This document shows, one piece after another, positions 26,889 through 38,762 of a stretch of 41,811 nt of DNA. Each line of letters begins with the position of its first letter. Within the stretch, counting starts at the first letter, position 1. A model generated the notes under the pieces. The model made no database searches. It had not been told where the DNA came from and was given only the letters and a program-made list of their open reading frames with translations. Location of the stretch: the NCBI RefSeq assembly GCF_015159745.1, contig NZ_JADDOJ010000034.1, forward strand, positions 1-41,811, written 5' to 3'. This DNA comes from Ramlibacter aquaticus. GTDB lineage: Bacteria; Pseudomonadota; Gammaproteobacteria; Burkholderiales; Burkholderiaceae_C. The translations under genes were made by a program, and so were the position numbers.

Positions 26889-27908
26889 ATGGATGAGAAA
26901 CCCTCCGCGAAGGCCCCGTCGCGCGGCCCGGAGACTGGCGGCGGCTCGGCCACCGGCGAGCGCCAGCGCGAGATCCAGCGCGAGCAGGACCGCAAGGACG
27001 CCGGCCAGGCCGGCCAGAAGCCCGGCGCGGAGGGCGCCCCACCGCAGGCCGGTGCGCGCCAGCAGCCCACCCGCATGCCGGCCCAGCACGTGGCCAAGCC
27101 GGGTCATGAATCCGAACTCGAACTCGCGCCGCGCTTCGAGGCGCCCGGCTATCTGGGCAGCCGCAAGCTCGAGGGCATGACGGCGATCATCACCGGCGGC
27201 GACTCCGGCATAGGCCGTGCCGTCGCGGTGCTGTTCGCACGCGAGGGCGCCGACGTCGCCATCGTCTACCTGGAATCGCACGAGGACGCGCAGGAAACGC
27301 AGCGCTGGGTCGAAGGCGAGGGCCAGCGTTGCCTGCTGATCGCGGGCGACGTCCGCGACTCGGGCTTCTGCAAAGACGCGGTGCAACGCACGGTGGAAGC
27401 CTTCGGCAAGCTGGACATCCTGGTCAACAACGCGGCCTTCCAGGAGCACGCCCAGTCCATCGAGGATGTCACCGACGAGCGGCTGGAGGAGACCTTCCGC
27501 ACCAACATCTTCGGCTACTTCTACATGGCGCGCGCCGCGGTGCCGCACATGAAGGCCGGGGCGTCCATCATCAACACCGGCTCGGTGACCGGGCTGGAGG
27601 GCAGCGCGCGCCTGCTGGACTATTCCTCCACCAAGGGCGCGATCCATGCGTTCACGATGTCGCTGGCCAGCAGCTTGCTGGACAAGGGCATACGCGTCAA
27701 CGCGGTCGCGCCCGGCCCGGTGTGGACGCCGCTGAACCCGGCGGACAGCCCGGCCGCCCAGGTGGAGAAGTTCGGCCAGGACACCGACTTCAAGCGCCCC
27801 GCGCAGCCGGAAGAGCTTTCCCCCGCCTACGTCTTCCTGGCCTCGCCGGTGTGCGCGGGCTACATCAACGGCATCGTGCTCCCGGTCACCGGGTCGGTGG
27901 GCAACTGA
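26889..27908 (+). CDS. SDR family oxidoreductase with disordered N-terminal tail
   Basis: 339 residues. Residues 1 to about 85 are low complexity, rich in Gly, Pro, Arg and Glu, and likely disordered. The Rossmann domain follows: TAIITGGDSGIGRAVAV (NAD(P)-binding, about residue 100), NNAAFQEHA, the catalytic Ser in NTGSVTG and Tyr-Lys in YSSTKGA (about 252). The tail-plus-SDR layout resembles YhdF/YhxC/YdaD-type oxidoreductases linked to general stress in other bacteria; substrate unknown. CAGGAGC precedes the ATG at 26889. Possibly co-transcribed with the DUF3606 gene 73 bp upstream. Confidence 0.88.
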   Translation: MDEKPSAKAPSRGPETGGGSATGERQREIQREQDRKDAGQAGQKPGAEGAPPQAGARQQPTRMPAQHVAKPGHESELELAPRFEAPGYLGSRKLEGMTAIITGGDSGIGRAVAVLFAREGADVAIVYLESHEDAQETQRWVEGEGQRCLLIAGDVRDSGFCKDAVQRTVEAFGKLDILVNNAAFQEHAQSIEDVTDERLEETFRTNIFGYFYMARAAVPHMKAGASIINTGSVTGLEGSARLLDYSSTKGAIHAFTMSLASSLLDKGIRVNAVAPGPVWTPLNPADSPAAQVEKFGQDTDFKRPAQPEELSPAYVFLASPVCAGYINGIVLPVTGSVGN

Positions 27909-27936
27909 GGCGGCGCCGCAAGGGTATAAAGCGCGG

Positions 27937-28585
27937 ATGACCAAGACCGTCAAAGTCGATTTCGTCTCCGACATCGCCTGCCCCTGGTGCGCCATCGGGC
28001 TGGCCTCGTTCGAGCGTGCCCTGGCCCAGGTGCAGGGCGAGGTGGAGGTGCAGCTGCACTTCGAGCCCTTCGAGCTCAACCCGGACATGCCGCCCGGCGG
28101 CGAGGACGTGCATCGGCCGCAAGTACGGCCGCACGCCCGACCAGGTGCGCGAGGCGCAGCGCATGATCCGCGAGCGTGGCGAGGCCGTGGGCTTCGCCTT
28201 CAGCCCGCAGGGTCGCGACCGCATCTGGAACACCTTCAACGCGCACCGCCTGCTGTACTGGGCCGGCGAGCAGGGCGCGGCGCAGCAGCTGGCGCTGAAG
28301 AAGGCCCTGCTGCAGGCCTACCACGGCGAGGGCCGCAGCACGGAAGACAAGGCGGTGCTGCTGGCGGCGGTGGAACAGGCCGGCCTGGACACCGCGCGTG
28401 CGGGCGAGATCCTGGCGGGTGAGGAGTTTGCCGGCGAGGTCAAGGCCCGCGAGCGTCGTTTCCAGCAGCTCGGCATCTCGGCCGTGCCCTCCGTCATCCT
28501 GAACGACAAGTACCTGGTGCAGGGCGGCCAGCCGCCCGAGCTGTTCCAGCAGGCCCTGCAGCAGGCCGCCGCCGAAGCGGCCTGA
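27937..28585 (+). pseudogene. FrnE-like DsbA-family protein, frameshifted
   Basis: Two frames together make one 2-hydroxychromene isomerase/FrnE-type thioredoxin-fold protein of about 215 residues. The first part (27937 to about 28110) has KVDFVSDIACPWCAIG with the CxxC motif and PFELNPDMPPGGEDV. Sequence continues in the +1 frame from about 28112 as IGRKYGRTPDQVREAQ and onwards to ISAVPSVILNDKYLVQGGQPPELF, which is the usual cis-Pro and C-terminal part. The break falls between EDV and IGRKYG, where relatives have about three more residues. The frame change therefore comes from a small deletion (or a sequencing error) at about 28110-28112. The first frame alone ends as an unrelated tail at 28422. 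Confidence 0.85.
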
Positions 28586-28773
28586 GCACCTGGGCCTGAG
28601 CGCCCGCCACGCCGGCTGACGCTGCCGGCCCGCTTCGTGGAAGCGCCGGGGGATGACGTGCCTTGGCGCGCCGTCCTACAGCCGCAACCTGTTGCGGCTG
28701 GACACAATCGGCAACGACGGCCCGGCAGGACCGGTGCGGGTGCCGCACCTCGGCCGGCCCACAGGAGCATGCC

Positions 28774-29534
28774 ATGAGCCGCATGGGCGAGACCTACGAG
28801 GCGCTGCCCGACGCCACCGGCGACGAGGCCCACGCCCTGCGCGCGGCCCTGGCTGCGCGCGACGAACTGCTGGCGGTGGTGGCGCACGAACTGCGCGCGC
28901 CCCTGGGCGCGATCGTGGGCTGGGCCCACCTGCTGCGCGACTGCGCCAACGAGCAGGATTTCGAGCGTGGGCTGGAAGTCATCGAGCAGGCCGCCCAGGT
29001 GCAGGCCCGCCTGATCGAGGACCTGCTGGACATGGGGCGCGTGAGCTCGGGCAACCTGCGCCTGGACCGCCAGCGCGTGCATCCCCGCGACGTGGTGGAT
29101 GCGGCGGTGGATGCGGCCCGCCCCGACGCCGCCTCACGCCACATCGCCCTGCGCAGCCGCTTCGACGTGGGCGTGGGCCCGGTGCTGGGCGACGCCACGC
29201 GGCTGCAGCAGGTGGTCGCCAACCTGCTGCAGAACGCGCTGAAGTTCACGCCCGAGAACGGCGAGGTGGTGGTGGCGGTGGGCCACGAGGGGCCCCATGC
29301 CGTGATCCGCGTCTGCGACAACGGCCCCGGCATCCCGGCGCCGCTGCTCGCCCAGGTGTTCGAGCCCTGGCGCCAGGGCTTCGCTGCCCAGGGCCAGGGG
29401 CTGGGCCTGGGCCTGGCCATCGCCCGCACCCTGGTGCAGATGCACGGCGGCAGCATTCGCGCCGACAGCGCCGGCGAAGGCCGCGGCGCCTGCTTCACCG
29501 TCCGGCTGCCCCTGGCCCTGGACGGCGGCGACGC

Positions 29535-29544
<10 letters not shown>
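28774..29544 (+). CDS. Soluble sensor histidine kinase (orphan)
   Basis: 256 residues with a DHp plus HATPase_c core and no transmembrane or recognisable sensor domain. The H-box is [20 protein letters not shown] (phospho-His about residue 37), N-box [15 protein letters not shown]1 [11 protein letters not shown] and G2 [13 protein letters not shown]. Only about 30 residues precede the H-box. No response regulator is adjacent, so partner and signal are unknown. CAGGAG precedes the ATG at 28774. Its 3' end overlaps gcvP by 10 bp, tail to tail. Confidence 0.9.
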
Positions 29545-32444
<2,900 letters not shown>

Positions 32445-32509
32445 GGTGTGGTTCTCTCCGTCATCGCGGGCGTGCCCGCAACCCTGTGGCCCGGTGGGCC
32501 GCTTTGTCC

Positions 32510-32884
32510 TCAGCTGTTCTGGCTGAACTTGGCGTAGTCGGGCTCGTCCATGAGCACGTCGAATTGCGCCATGTCCTTGATCAGGATCTTGAAGAACCAG
32601 CCGCGGCCCATGGGGTCGCTGTTGGCCAGCGAGGGGTCCGCGCGCAGTTCCTCGTTCACCTCGGTCACTTCACCCGCGATGGGCATGTACACGTCGGCCG
32701 CGGCCTTGACCGATTCCACCACCCCGGCCACCTCACCCTGGGTGTAGCTGCGGCCCACCTCGGGCAGGTCGACGAAGACGACGTCGCCCAGGGCATCCTG
32801 CGCGTGCAGCGTGATGCCGACGACGGCGGCCTCGTGGTCCTCGAGCTGGATCCACTCGTGCTCCTGGGTGTACTTCACGGTCAT
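32510..32884 (-). CDS. gcvH: Glycine cleavage system H-protein
   Basis: 124-residue lipoyl carrier protein. The lipoylated Lys is residue 60 in [19 protein letters not shown] near the start and [15 protein letters not shown] before the Lys are typical. It carries the aminomethyl intermediate from P-protein to T-protein. It lies 29 bp after gcvT and is transcribed from the riboswitch-controlled promoter upstream of gcvT. Confidence 0.97.
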   Translation of the reverse strand: MTVKYTQEHEWIQLEDHEAAVVGITLHAQDALGDVVFVDLPEVGRSYTQGEVAGVVESVKAAADVYMPIAGEVTEVNEELRADPSLANSDPMGRGWFFKILIKDMAQFDVLMDEPDYAKFSQNS

Positions 32885-32913
32885 GGGGTGTTCTCCTGTG
32901 GGTGGGAAAGGGG

Positions 32914-34077
32914 TCAGCCGCGCCAGTAGCGGTGCGGCACGAAGGGCATCTTGACGACTTCCATGGGCACGGGCTTGCCGCGCACGATGGCGTCCACGCG
33001 GCTGCCCGGCGCGGCATGGGCGCTGGCCACGAAAGCCATGGCGATGGGGCGGTCGATGGTGGGGGCCAGCAGGCCGCTGGTGACTTCGCCCACGCGCTGG
33101 CCGCCCAGCTGCAGTTCGGTGTGCTCGCGCACGGGCACGCGCTCCAGTGCGACCAGGCCGACGAGCTTGCGTTCCACGGGCAGGCTGCCGTCGAGCTGGC
33201 CCAGCACGCGCTGCGCGCCGGGGAAGCCGCCGGCGCGCTCGCCGCCGGTGCGCCGCACCTTCTGCATCGCCCAGTTCAGCCCCGCCTCGACCGGCGTGGT
33301 GGTGGTGTCTACGTCGTTGCCGTACAGGCACAGGCCGGCTTCCAGGCGCAGCGAATTGCGCGCGCCCAGGCCGATGGGCTGCACTTCGGGCTGCACCAGG
33401 AGCGCGCGGGCCAGGGTTTCGGCGTGGTCGGCGTGGACCGAGATCTCGAAGCCGTCCTCGCCGGTGTAGCCGCTGCGCGTGATGTACAGGTCCGCGCCCT
33501 GCCAGTCGAATGCGCTGCCCGTCATGAACACCAGGCCCGTGACGCCGGGCACCAGGCGCGAGAGCGCGGCCACGGCCTGGGGACCTTGCAGGGCGAGCAG
33601 GGCGCGCTCGGGCATGGGGACCACCTGGCAGCGGCGGCCGATGGCCTTCTGGATGTGGGCGATGTCGCCCACCTTGCAGGCGCCGTTGACGATGACGAAG
33701 AGGTCGTCGCCGCGGTTGACCATCATCAGGTCGTCGATGATGGTGCCCTCAGGCGTGAGCAGCAGGCCGTAGCGCTGCCTGCCGGGCGCGAGGCCCTGCA
33801 CGTCCACAGGCACCAGGGTCTCGAACGCCGCGGCGGCGTCGGGCCCCACGAGGCGCAGCTGCCCCATGTGCGAGACGTCGAACAGGCCCGCGGCCTGGCG
33901 CGTGTGGCGGTGTTCGGCCATCAGGCCGGTGGGGTACTGCACGGGCATGGAATACCCCGCGAAGGGCACCATGCGGGCACCGAGTTCGAGGTGCAGGCCG
34001 TGCAGTGGCGTGCGTTGGAGGTTGTCTTCGGGGCTGGCGGACAAGCGGCTCTCCGGGCAGGGGGCGGGCGAAACCAT
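32914..34077 (-). CDS. gcvT: Aminomethyltransferase, glycine cleavage T-protein
   Basis: 387-residue T-protein that releases ammonia and transfers the methylene group to tetrahydrofolate. Conserved segments are FAGYSMPVQYP, FDVSHMGQL, the folate-pocket Asp in GYTGEDGFEIS, IGLGARNSLRLEAGLCLYGND and EVTSGLLAPT. The ATG at 34077 is used; an ATG 51 bp further upstream exists but sits inside the riboswitch region. The first 25 residues are not conserved, so a nearby TTG start is also possible. A tandem glycine riboswitch lies 25 bp upstream, which predicts that glycine turns the operon on. Confidence 0.95.
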   Translation of the reverse strand: MVSPAPCPESRLSASPEDNLQRTPLHGLHLELGARMVPFAGYSMPVQYPTGLMAEHRHTRQAAGLFDVSHMGQLRLVGPDAAAAFETLVPVDVQGLAPGRQRYGLLLTPEGTIIDDLMMVNRGDDLFVIVNGACKVGDIAHIQKAIGRRCQVVPMPERALLALQGPQAVAALSRLVPGVTGLVFMTGSAFDWQGADLYITRSGYTGEDGFEISVHADHAETLARALLVQPEVQPIGLGARNSLRLEAGLCLYGNDVDTTTTPVEAGLNWAMQKVRRTGGERAGGFPGAQRVLGQLDGSLPVERKLVGLVALERVPVREHTELQLGGQRVGEVTSGLLAPTIDRPIAMAFVASAHAAPGSRVDAIVRGKPVPMEVVKMPFVPHRYWRG

Positions 34078-34102
34078 CGTACACACGATGGGACGGCCCC
34101 GG

Positions 34103-34300
34103 CTGTCCGCTTTACCTGAGAGATTCACCCGTTACGGGTTTGCTCCTTCGGTGGACCGGCTGCCGCGAGGGCGCCGGTCTCTCTCCAGCTGGGAGGACGC
34201 CCCGCGATGGAGGCGCTTGCCAGTCCTTTTGCCTGAGCGTTCGGCTGTGCGCCTGCGCCTTCGGCGGCTCCCTCGGGGGGAACTCTCTCCTGGTGCCGGG
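34103..34300 (-). ncRNA. Tandem glycine riboswitch ahead of gcvT
   Basis: On the minus strand, two consecutive aptamers are visible. The first (about 34195-34297) has CCAGGAGAGAG, GCCGAAGGCGCAGG and the core CAGGCAAAAGGACTGG. The second (about 34103-34190) has CTGGAGAGAGACCGG, ACCGAAGGAGCAAAC and TCTCAGGTAAAGCGGACAG. These GGAGAG, CCGAAGG and CAGG(C/T)AAA-GGAC elements are the conserved core of the gcvT riboswitch, and they occur twice with a short linker, as in known glycine riboswitches. The leader is followed directly by gcvT. It should switch on glycine catabolism at high glycine. Confidence 0.93.
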
Positions 34301-34330
34301 ATTGTAACCATGCGGCGGCGGCGTGAACTC
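34301..34330 (-). promoter_or_regulatory. Promoter of the gcvTHP operon
   Basis: On the minus strand GGTTACAAT (-10 TACAAT at 34301-34306) lies just upstream of the first aptamer, so transcription would start a few bases before it. A -35-like AGTTCA is 17 bases upstream, a weak match. Confidence 0.6.
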
Positions 34331-35101
34331 ATCTTTGGCTTTGAGCCTTCGAGTGCGCCCTGCGCTGTGTCTCTTGCACATCCTCCGTGGTGTCCGCATG
34401 CGCCGGGCTGCGGGGCAGTTGTCGCGTCGGGTTTCATGCCTGCGTGACCTCAGGCCCACCCGGCCCCGGCAGCCCTGTGCCGCGCCGACTGTGGCGGTCG
34501 GCACTTCGTGTCCGACTTCCCCTGCGATGCTCGGTCCAGGCCCCGCGGCGTAACTCGCTACGCGCCCGCCTGCGGCGACCGCTTCGCTCAGACAGACGCC
34601 GCAAGTCAGAGGACGAAGGGCCTGGCCCTGCGCTTCTCGGGCGCCCCACACGGCGCGGCACAGGGCAGCCGTGGCCGGGTGGGCCCAGCACATGTGGGCG
34701 CGCAGCCGTGGAGCGCCAGCGTCAATTCATGCTCGGGTGATGCGGACGCTCCACGGCGGCGCGCCCAGATGGTCTTCTCGCCCCGCTGGCCGGCCTGTGG
34801 CGGGGGCGATTTGTGACGCGGCTGGAATTTGCGGCCTGGGGTCGGGAGCGCGGTCCGCAGGTCCGCGCGTCGTCTCATGCTCACGGCGCCTGTTTGAGCG
34901 AAGCGGTGGCGCAGCCAGCGCGTAGCGAGTTGCGCCGTGCCGGCCCCAGGCCGCAAATTCCAGCGGAGTCCGCGCAGCGGACCGCGGCAGTATGAGCCCC
35001 CGTCACAGGCCGGCCAGCGGGGCGAGCGCGAGGTCGAAGAGCGCAGCGCGACGCCAGCCAAACCAGGCCGGCAAGCGCCAGGTCTCAGCGGAGAAACGCG
35101 C
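34331..35101. repeat. Repeat-rich intergenic region with nested inverted repeats
   Basis: No credible gene in about 770 bp; open frames here are artefacts of high GC content and carry no domains. Several inverted-repeat pairs are present. One is 34453-34487 with 34651-34685 (33 of 35 bases complementary). A second is 34695-34715 with 34747-34767 (20 of 21), around a 31-base loop. A third is 34545-34600 with 34885-34937 (imperfect). A fourth is 34779-34807 with 34996-35024 (28 of 29), enclosing 34821-34841 with 34944-34964 (21 of 21). The pairs have different centres, so this is a mosaic of opposed repeat copies and not one palindrome. It lies between the gcv promoter and the accD stop. Confidence 0.75.
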
Positions 35102-35974
35102 TTACTCGACCGCGTCCGCCGGCTGACGCTGGAGCATCGCCAGCGCGTGTGCCACCGTCTTGCGCAGTTCGCGGCGGTCGCAGATGAAATCGACCGCACC
35201 CTTTTGCTGCAGGAACTCGGCGCGCTGGAAGCCTTCCGGCAGCGTCACGCGCACGGTGGACTCGATCACGCGCGGGCCGGCGAAGCCGATCAGCGCCTTG
35301 GGTTCGGCGATCACGATGTCGCCCATGAAGGCGAAGCCCGCGCTCACGCCACCCATGGTCGGGTCGGTCAGCACGCTGATGTAGGGCAGGCCCTTCTTGG
35401 CCAGCCGCGTCAGTGCGGAGTTGGTCTTCGCCATTTGCATCAGCGACAGCAGGCCCTCCTGCATGCGCGCGCCGCCGGTGGCGGTGAAGCACACGAAGGG
35501 CACCTTCTGCTCCACGGCCGTCTCCACGCCGCGGGCGAAGCGCTCGCCCACCACGCTGCCCATGGAGCCGCCCATGAAGTCGAATTCGAAGGCCGCGGCC
35601 ACCAGCGGCAGGCTGTGCACCGCGCCGCCCATCACGATCAGCGCGTCGGTCTCGCCGGTGTTCTCCAGGGCTTCCTTCAAGCGCTCGGGGTAGCGGCGGC
35701 TGTCCTTGAACTTCAGCGGGTCCACCGGCAGCACTTCCTGCCCGATCTCGTAGCGGCCCTCGGCATCCAGGAAGCCGTCCAGCCGCGCCCGCGCACCGAT
35801 GCGGTGATGGTGGCCGCAGCTGGGGCAGACGTTCTGGTTCTGCTCCAGGTCTGTCTTGTAGAGCACGTTCTCGCAGCTGGGGCACTTGATCCACAGGCCC
35901 TCGGGCACCTGGCGCCGGTCGGCCGGGTCGGTCTGCTGGATTTTGGGAGGCAGGAGTTTTTCGAGCCAGCTCAT
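35102..35974 (-). CDS. accD: Acetyl-CoA carboxylase carboxyltransferase subunit beta
   Basis: 290-residue beta subunit that, with AccA, transfers the carboxyl group from biotin to acetyl-CoA in fatty acid synthesis. The zinc ribbon (CPSCENVLY with Cys 31/34 and CPSCGHH with Cys 50/53) starts the protein, and the carboxyltransferase fold includes [14 protein letters not shown] and [17 protein letters not shown] plus [16 protein letters not shown]. It follows trpA by about 30 bp on the same strand. The usual Burkholderiales neighbour folC is not found downstream; repeats occupy that position. Confidence 0.97.
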   Translation of the reverse strand: MSWLEKLLPPKIQQTDPADRRQVPEGLWIKCPSCENVLYKTDLEQNQNVCPSCGHHHRIGARARLDGFLDAEGRYEIGQEVLPVDPLKFKDSRRYPERLKEALENTGETDALIVMGGAVHSLPLVAAAFEFDFMGGSMGSVVGERFARGVETAVEQKVPFVCFTATGGARMQEGLLSLMQMAKTNSALTRLAKKGLPYISVLTDPTMGGVSAGFAFMGDIVIAEPKALIGFAGPRVIESTVRVTLPEGFQRAEFLQQKGAVDFICDRRELRKTVAHALAMLQRQPADAVE

Positions 35975-36005
35975 CGGAGGGTCCTCAGGCGAAAGCAGGG
36001 AGGGA

Positions 36006-36815
36006 TTATGCGTCCAGCGCCGCGCGGATCTCGCGCAGGAAGCCGGACACCGCGGGCACCACGCCGTCGCGCGGCTGGTCCTCCACGATCTGGATGATGC
36101 GCGTGCCGATCACCACCGCGTCAGCCACCCGGCCCACCGCACGAGCGCTCCCCGCGTCGCGGATGCCGAAGCCCACGCCCACCGGGATCTTCACGTGCTC
36201 GCGGATGCGCGGCAGCATGGCTTCCACCGCGCCGGTGTCCAGGTGCCCGGCGCCCGTCACGCCCTTGAGCGACACGTAGTACACATAGCCGCTGGCCACG
36301 CGGGCCACCTGCGCCATGCGCTGCGGTGTGCTGGTGGGCGCCAGCAGGAAGATCAGGTCCAGGCCCGCCGCCTTGAGCTTGGCCGCGAAGGCCTCGCACT
36401 CCTCGGGCGGGTAGTCCACGATCAGCAGCCCGTCCACGCCGGCCGAGGCCGCGTCGCGCACGAAGGCGTCGGCGCCGTGCTGCAGGTCGTAGCGCTCGAC
36501 GGGGTTGGCATAGCCCATGAGCACCACGGGCGTGTCCTTGTCGGTCTCGCGGAAGCGCCGAACCATGCCCAGCACCTCGCGCATGCCCACGCCCAGGGCC
36601 AGCGCACGCTCGCCGGCGCGCTGGATCACGGGGCCGTCGGCCATGGGGTCGGAGAAGGGCACGCCGAGTTCAATCACGTCGGCGCCCGCGGCGACCATGC
36701 CGTGCATCAGCTCGGGCGTGAGGTCGGCGTAGGGGAAGCCGGCGGTGATGTAGGGGATCAGTGCCTTGCGCTTCTGCGCAGCCAGCTTGGAGAAGGTGGT
36801 GGCAATGCGGCTCAT
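36006..36815 (-). CDS. trpA: Tryptophan synthase alpha chain
   Basis: 269-residue TIM barrel that cleaves indole-glycerol phosphate and passes indole to TrpB. Conserved segments are ITAGFP, the catalytic Glu in [24 protein letters not shown], the second catalytic Asp in [12 protein letters not shown], and [14 protein letters not shown] (phosphate-binding). The ATG at 36815 overlaps the trpB stop (ATGA), consistent with a coupled alpha-beta complex. Confidence 0.98.
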   Translation of the reverse strand: MSRIATTFSKLAAQKRKALIPYITAGFPYADLTPELMHGMVAAGADVIELGVPFSDPMADGPVIQRAGERALALGVGMREVLGMVRRFRETDKDTPVVLMGYANPVERYDLQHGADAFVRDAASAGVDGLLIVDYPPEECEAFAAKLKAAGLDLIFLLAPTSTPQRMAQVARVASGYVYYVSLKGVTGAGHLDTGAVEAMLPRIREHVKIPVGVGFGIRDAGSARAVGRVADAVVIGTRIIQIVEDQPRDGVVPAVSGFLREIRAALDA

Positions 36816-38077
36816 CGCGGCATCTCCACGCGCACTTCGCCCTTGACGCTCTGGCCACGGCAGCTGGGGCGGCAGTAGAAGTCGGCCTTGGACAGGTCGG
36901 CCACGGTGCCTATGTCCTTGTCGCCGCGCCCGGAGAGGTTGACCAGGATGGTCTGCTCCGGCTTCATGGTCCTGGCCAGCTTCATCGCATAGGCGATCGC
37001 GTGGCTGGACTCCAGCGCCGGGATGATGCCCTCGGTGCGGCACAGGTAGTGGAAGGCCTCAAGCGCCTCGCCGTCGGTGATGCCCACGTACTCCGCACGG
37101 CCGCTGTCCTTGAGCCAGGCGTGCTCGGGGCCCACGCCGGGGTAGTCCAGGCCGGCGCTCACGCTGTGCGTCTCGGTGATCTGGCCGTTCGCGTCCTGCA
37201 GGATGTAGGTGCGGTTGCCGTGCAGCACGCCCGGGCTGCCGCGCTGCAGCGAGGCCGAGTGCTTGCCGCTCTCCAGGCCTTCGCCCGCCGCTTCCACGCC
37301 GATGAGGCGCGTCGCCTCGTAGTTGATGTACGGGTGGAAGATGCCCATGGCGTTGCTGCCGCCGCCTACGCAGGCCACCACCACGTCGGGCTGGCGGCCG
37401 CCGGTCATCTCGGGCATCTGCTCCAGGCACTCCTTGCCGATCACGCTCTGGAAGTCGCGCACCATCATGGGGTAGGGGTGCGGGCCGGCCACCGTGCCGA
37501 TGATGTAGAAGGTGTTCTCCACGTTGGTGACCCAGTCGCGCATGGCCTCGTTCAGCGCGTCCTTGAGGGTGCGGCTGCCCGATTCCACCGGCACCACCTT
37601 CGCGCCCAGAAGGTTCATCCGGTAGACGTTGGGGCTCTGGCGCTTCACGTCCTCCGAGCCCATGTACACCACGCACTCCAGGCCGTAGCGGGCGCAGATG
37701 GTGGCGGTGGCCACGCCGTGCTGGCCGGCGCCGGTCTCGGCGATCACGCGCGGCTTGCCCATGCGGCGGGCCAACAGGGCCTGCCCGATCACATTGTTGA
37801 TCTTGTGCGCGCCGGTGTGGTTCAGGTCCTCGCGCTTGAGGTAGATCTGCGCGCCGCCCGCCTCGCGGCTCATGCGGGCCGCGTGGTAGATCGGGGAGGG
37901 GCGGCCGACGAAGTGCTTGAGCTCGTAGTGGAACTCGGCCAGGAAAGCCTCGTCGTGCTGGTACTTCGCGTACGCATCGCGCAACTCGCCGATGGCGTGG
38001 GTGAGCGTTTCGGAGACGAAGCTGCCGCCATAAATGCCGAAGTGGCCCGTGGCGTCGGGCTGGGAGTACGAAATCAT
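36812..38077 (-). CDS. trpB: Tryptophan synthase beta chain
   Basis: 421-residue PLP enzyme that joins indole to serine. The PLP Lys is residue 92 in [19 protein letters not shown] and the ending [11 protein letters not shown] are typical. The start at 38077 is preferred because GAGGG precedes it and it lies 4 bp after trpF; an upstream ATG at 38101 would overlap trpF. The 3' end overlaps trpA by 4 bp. It is part of trpF-trpB-trpA, a common Burkholderiales arrangement. Confidence 0.97.
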   Translation of the reverse strand: MISYSQPDATGHFGIYGGSFVSETLTHAIGELRDAYAKYQHDEAFLAEFHYELKHFVGRPSPIYHAARMSREAGGAQIYLKREDLNHTGAHKINNVIGQALLARRMGKPRVIAETGAGQHGVATATICARYGLECVVYMGSEDVKRQSPNVYRMNLLGAKVVPVESGSRTLKDALNEAMRDWVTNVENTFYIIGTVAGPHPYPMMVRDFQSVIGKECLEQMPEMTGGRQPDVVVACVGGGSNAMGIFHPYINYEATRLIGVEAAGEGLESGKHSASLQRGSPGVLHGNRTYILQDANGQITETHSVSAGLDYPGVGPEHAWLKDSGRAEYVGITDGEALEAFHYLCRTEGIIPALESSHAIAYAMKLARTMKPEQTILVNLSGRGDKDIGTVADLSKADFYCRPSCRGQSVKGEVRVEMPR

Positions 38078-38081
38078 GGGT

Positions 38082-38762
38082 TCAGGCCCTCTGGAGCCCA
38101 TCGGCGGCCTGCACGGCCGCGATGAAGCGATGGATCTTGCCGGGGTCCTTGATGCCCTTGGCGGACTCGACCCCGGAACTCACGTCAACGGCCAGCGACA
38201 GGCATCGCGGCCGCAAGGCGCGAATGCCATCGCCCACATTTGCAGGTGTCAACCCACCAGACAAGACGAGGTGAGCGGCGACGCTTGGAGGAAGACGTGA
38301 CCAATCGAAGGTTTTTCCGCTCCCGCCGTATCCCTCGACGTGCGCGTCGAGCAGGATGGCGCGAGCCATGGGGTAATCCCCCGCGAATTTTACCAAGTCG
38401 AAGGCCGGCCCCGCCAGGGGGATGCGCGCCACCTTGAGGAAGGGGATGCGGCCGCCGTCGGTTGAGTCCGCGCACTGACGGGGCGTCTCGTCGCCATGGA
38501 ACTGGGCCATGGACCCGGGGATGGCCTCTAGCGCGGCCCGGGCGGCCGCAGGATCCTCGTCGACGAAGAGCAGGACGGGCGTGACCCAGGGGGGCAGGCG
38601 CCGGGCCAGCTCGGCCGCGCGGACCGGCGTCACCGCGCGCGGGCTGGGCGCGTAGAGCACGAAGCCCACGGCATCCACGCCCGCCGCGGCGGCGGCGTCC
38701 AGGTCCGCCTCACGCGTGAGGCCGCAGACCTTGATACGGGAGCGGGTCGGGGGTGCGGTCAT
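38082..38762 (-). CDS. trpF: Phosphoribosylanthranilate isomerase
   Basis: 226-residue TIM-barrel enzyme of the tryptophan pathway (PRA to CdRP). It shows the catalytic Cys in KVCGLTRE near the start, [30 protein letters not shown] and the Asp-containing [16 protein letters not shown]. The ATG at 38762 overlaps the truA stop as ATGA. It lies 4 bp upstream of trpB. Confidence 0.97.
   Translation of the reverse strand: MTAPPTRSRIKVCGLTREADLDAAAAAGVDAVGFVLYAPSPRAVTPVRAAELARRLPPWVTPVLLFVDEDPAAARAALEAIPGSMAQFHGDETPRQCADSTDGGRIPFLKVARIPLAGPAFDLVKFAGDYPMARAILLDAHVEGYGGSGKTFDWSRLPPSVAAHLVLSGGLTPANVGDGIRALRPRCLSLAVDVSSGVESAKGIKDPGKIHRFIAAVQAADGLQRA

Noticed and set aside
27937..28585. Programmed frameshift in the FrnE-like gene
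   Set aside because: No slippery heptamer or stimulatory structure is visible at 28105-28116; a small deletion explains missing residues better.
34545..34937. Single large palindrome spanning the repeat region
   Set aside because: The inverted pairs have different centres (about 34569, 34731, 34741 and 34902), so the data fit several opposing copies better.
34331..35101. Several open frames of 60-200 residues on both strands
   Set aside because: Arg/Pro/Gly-rich, no ribosome-binding sites or domains; explained by inverted repeats in high-GC DNA.
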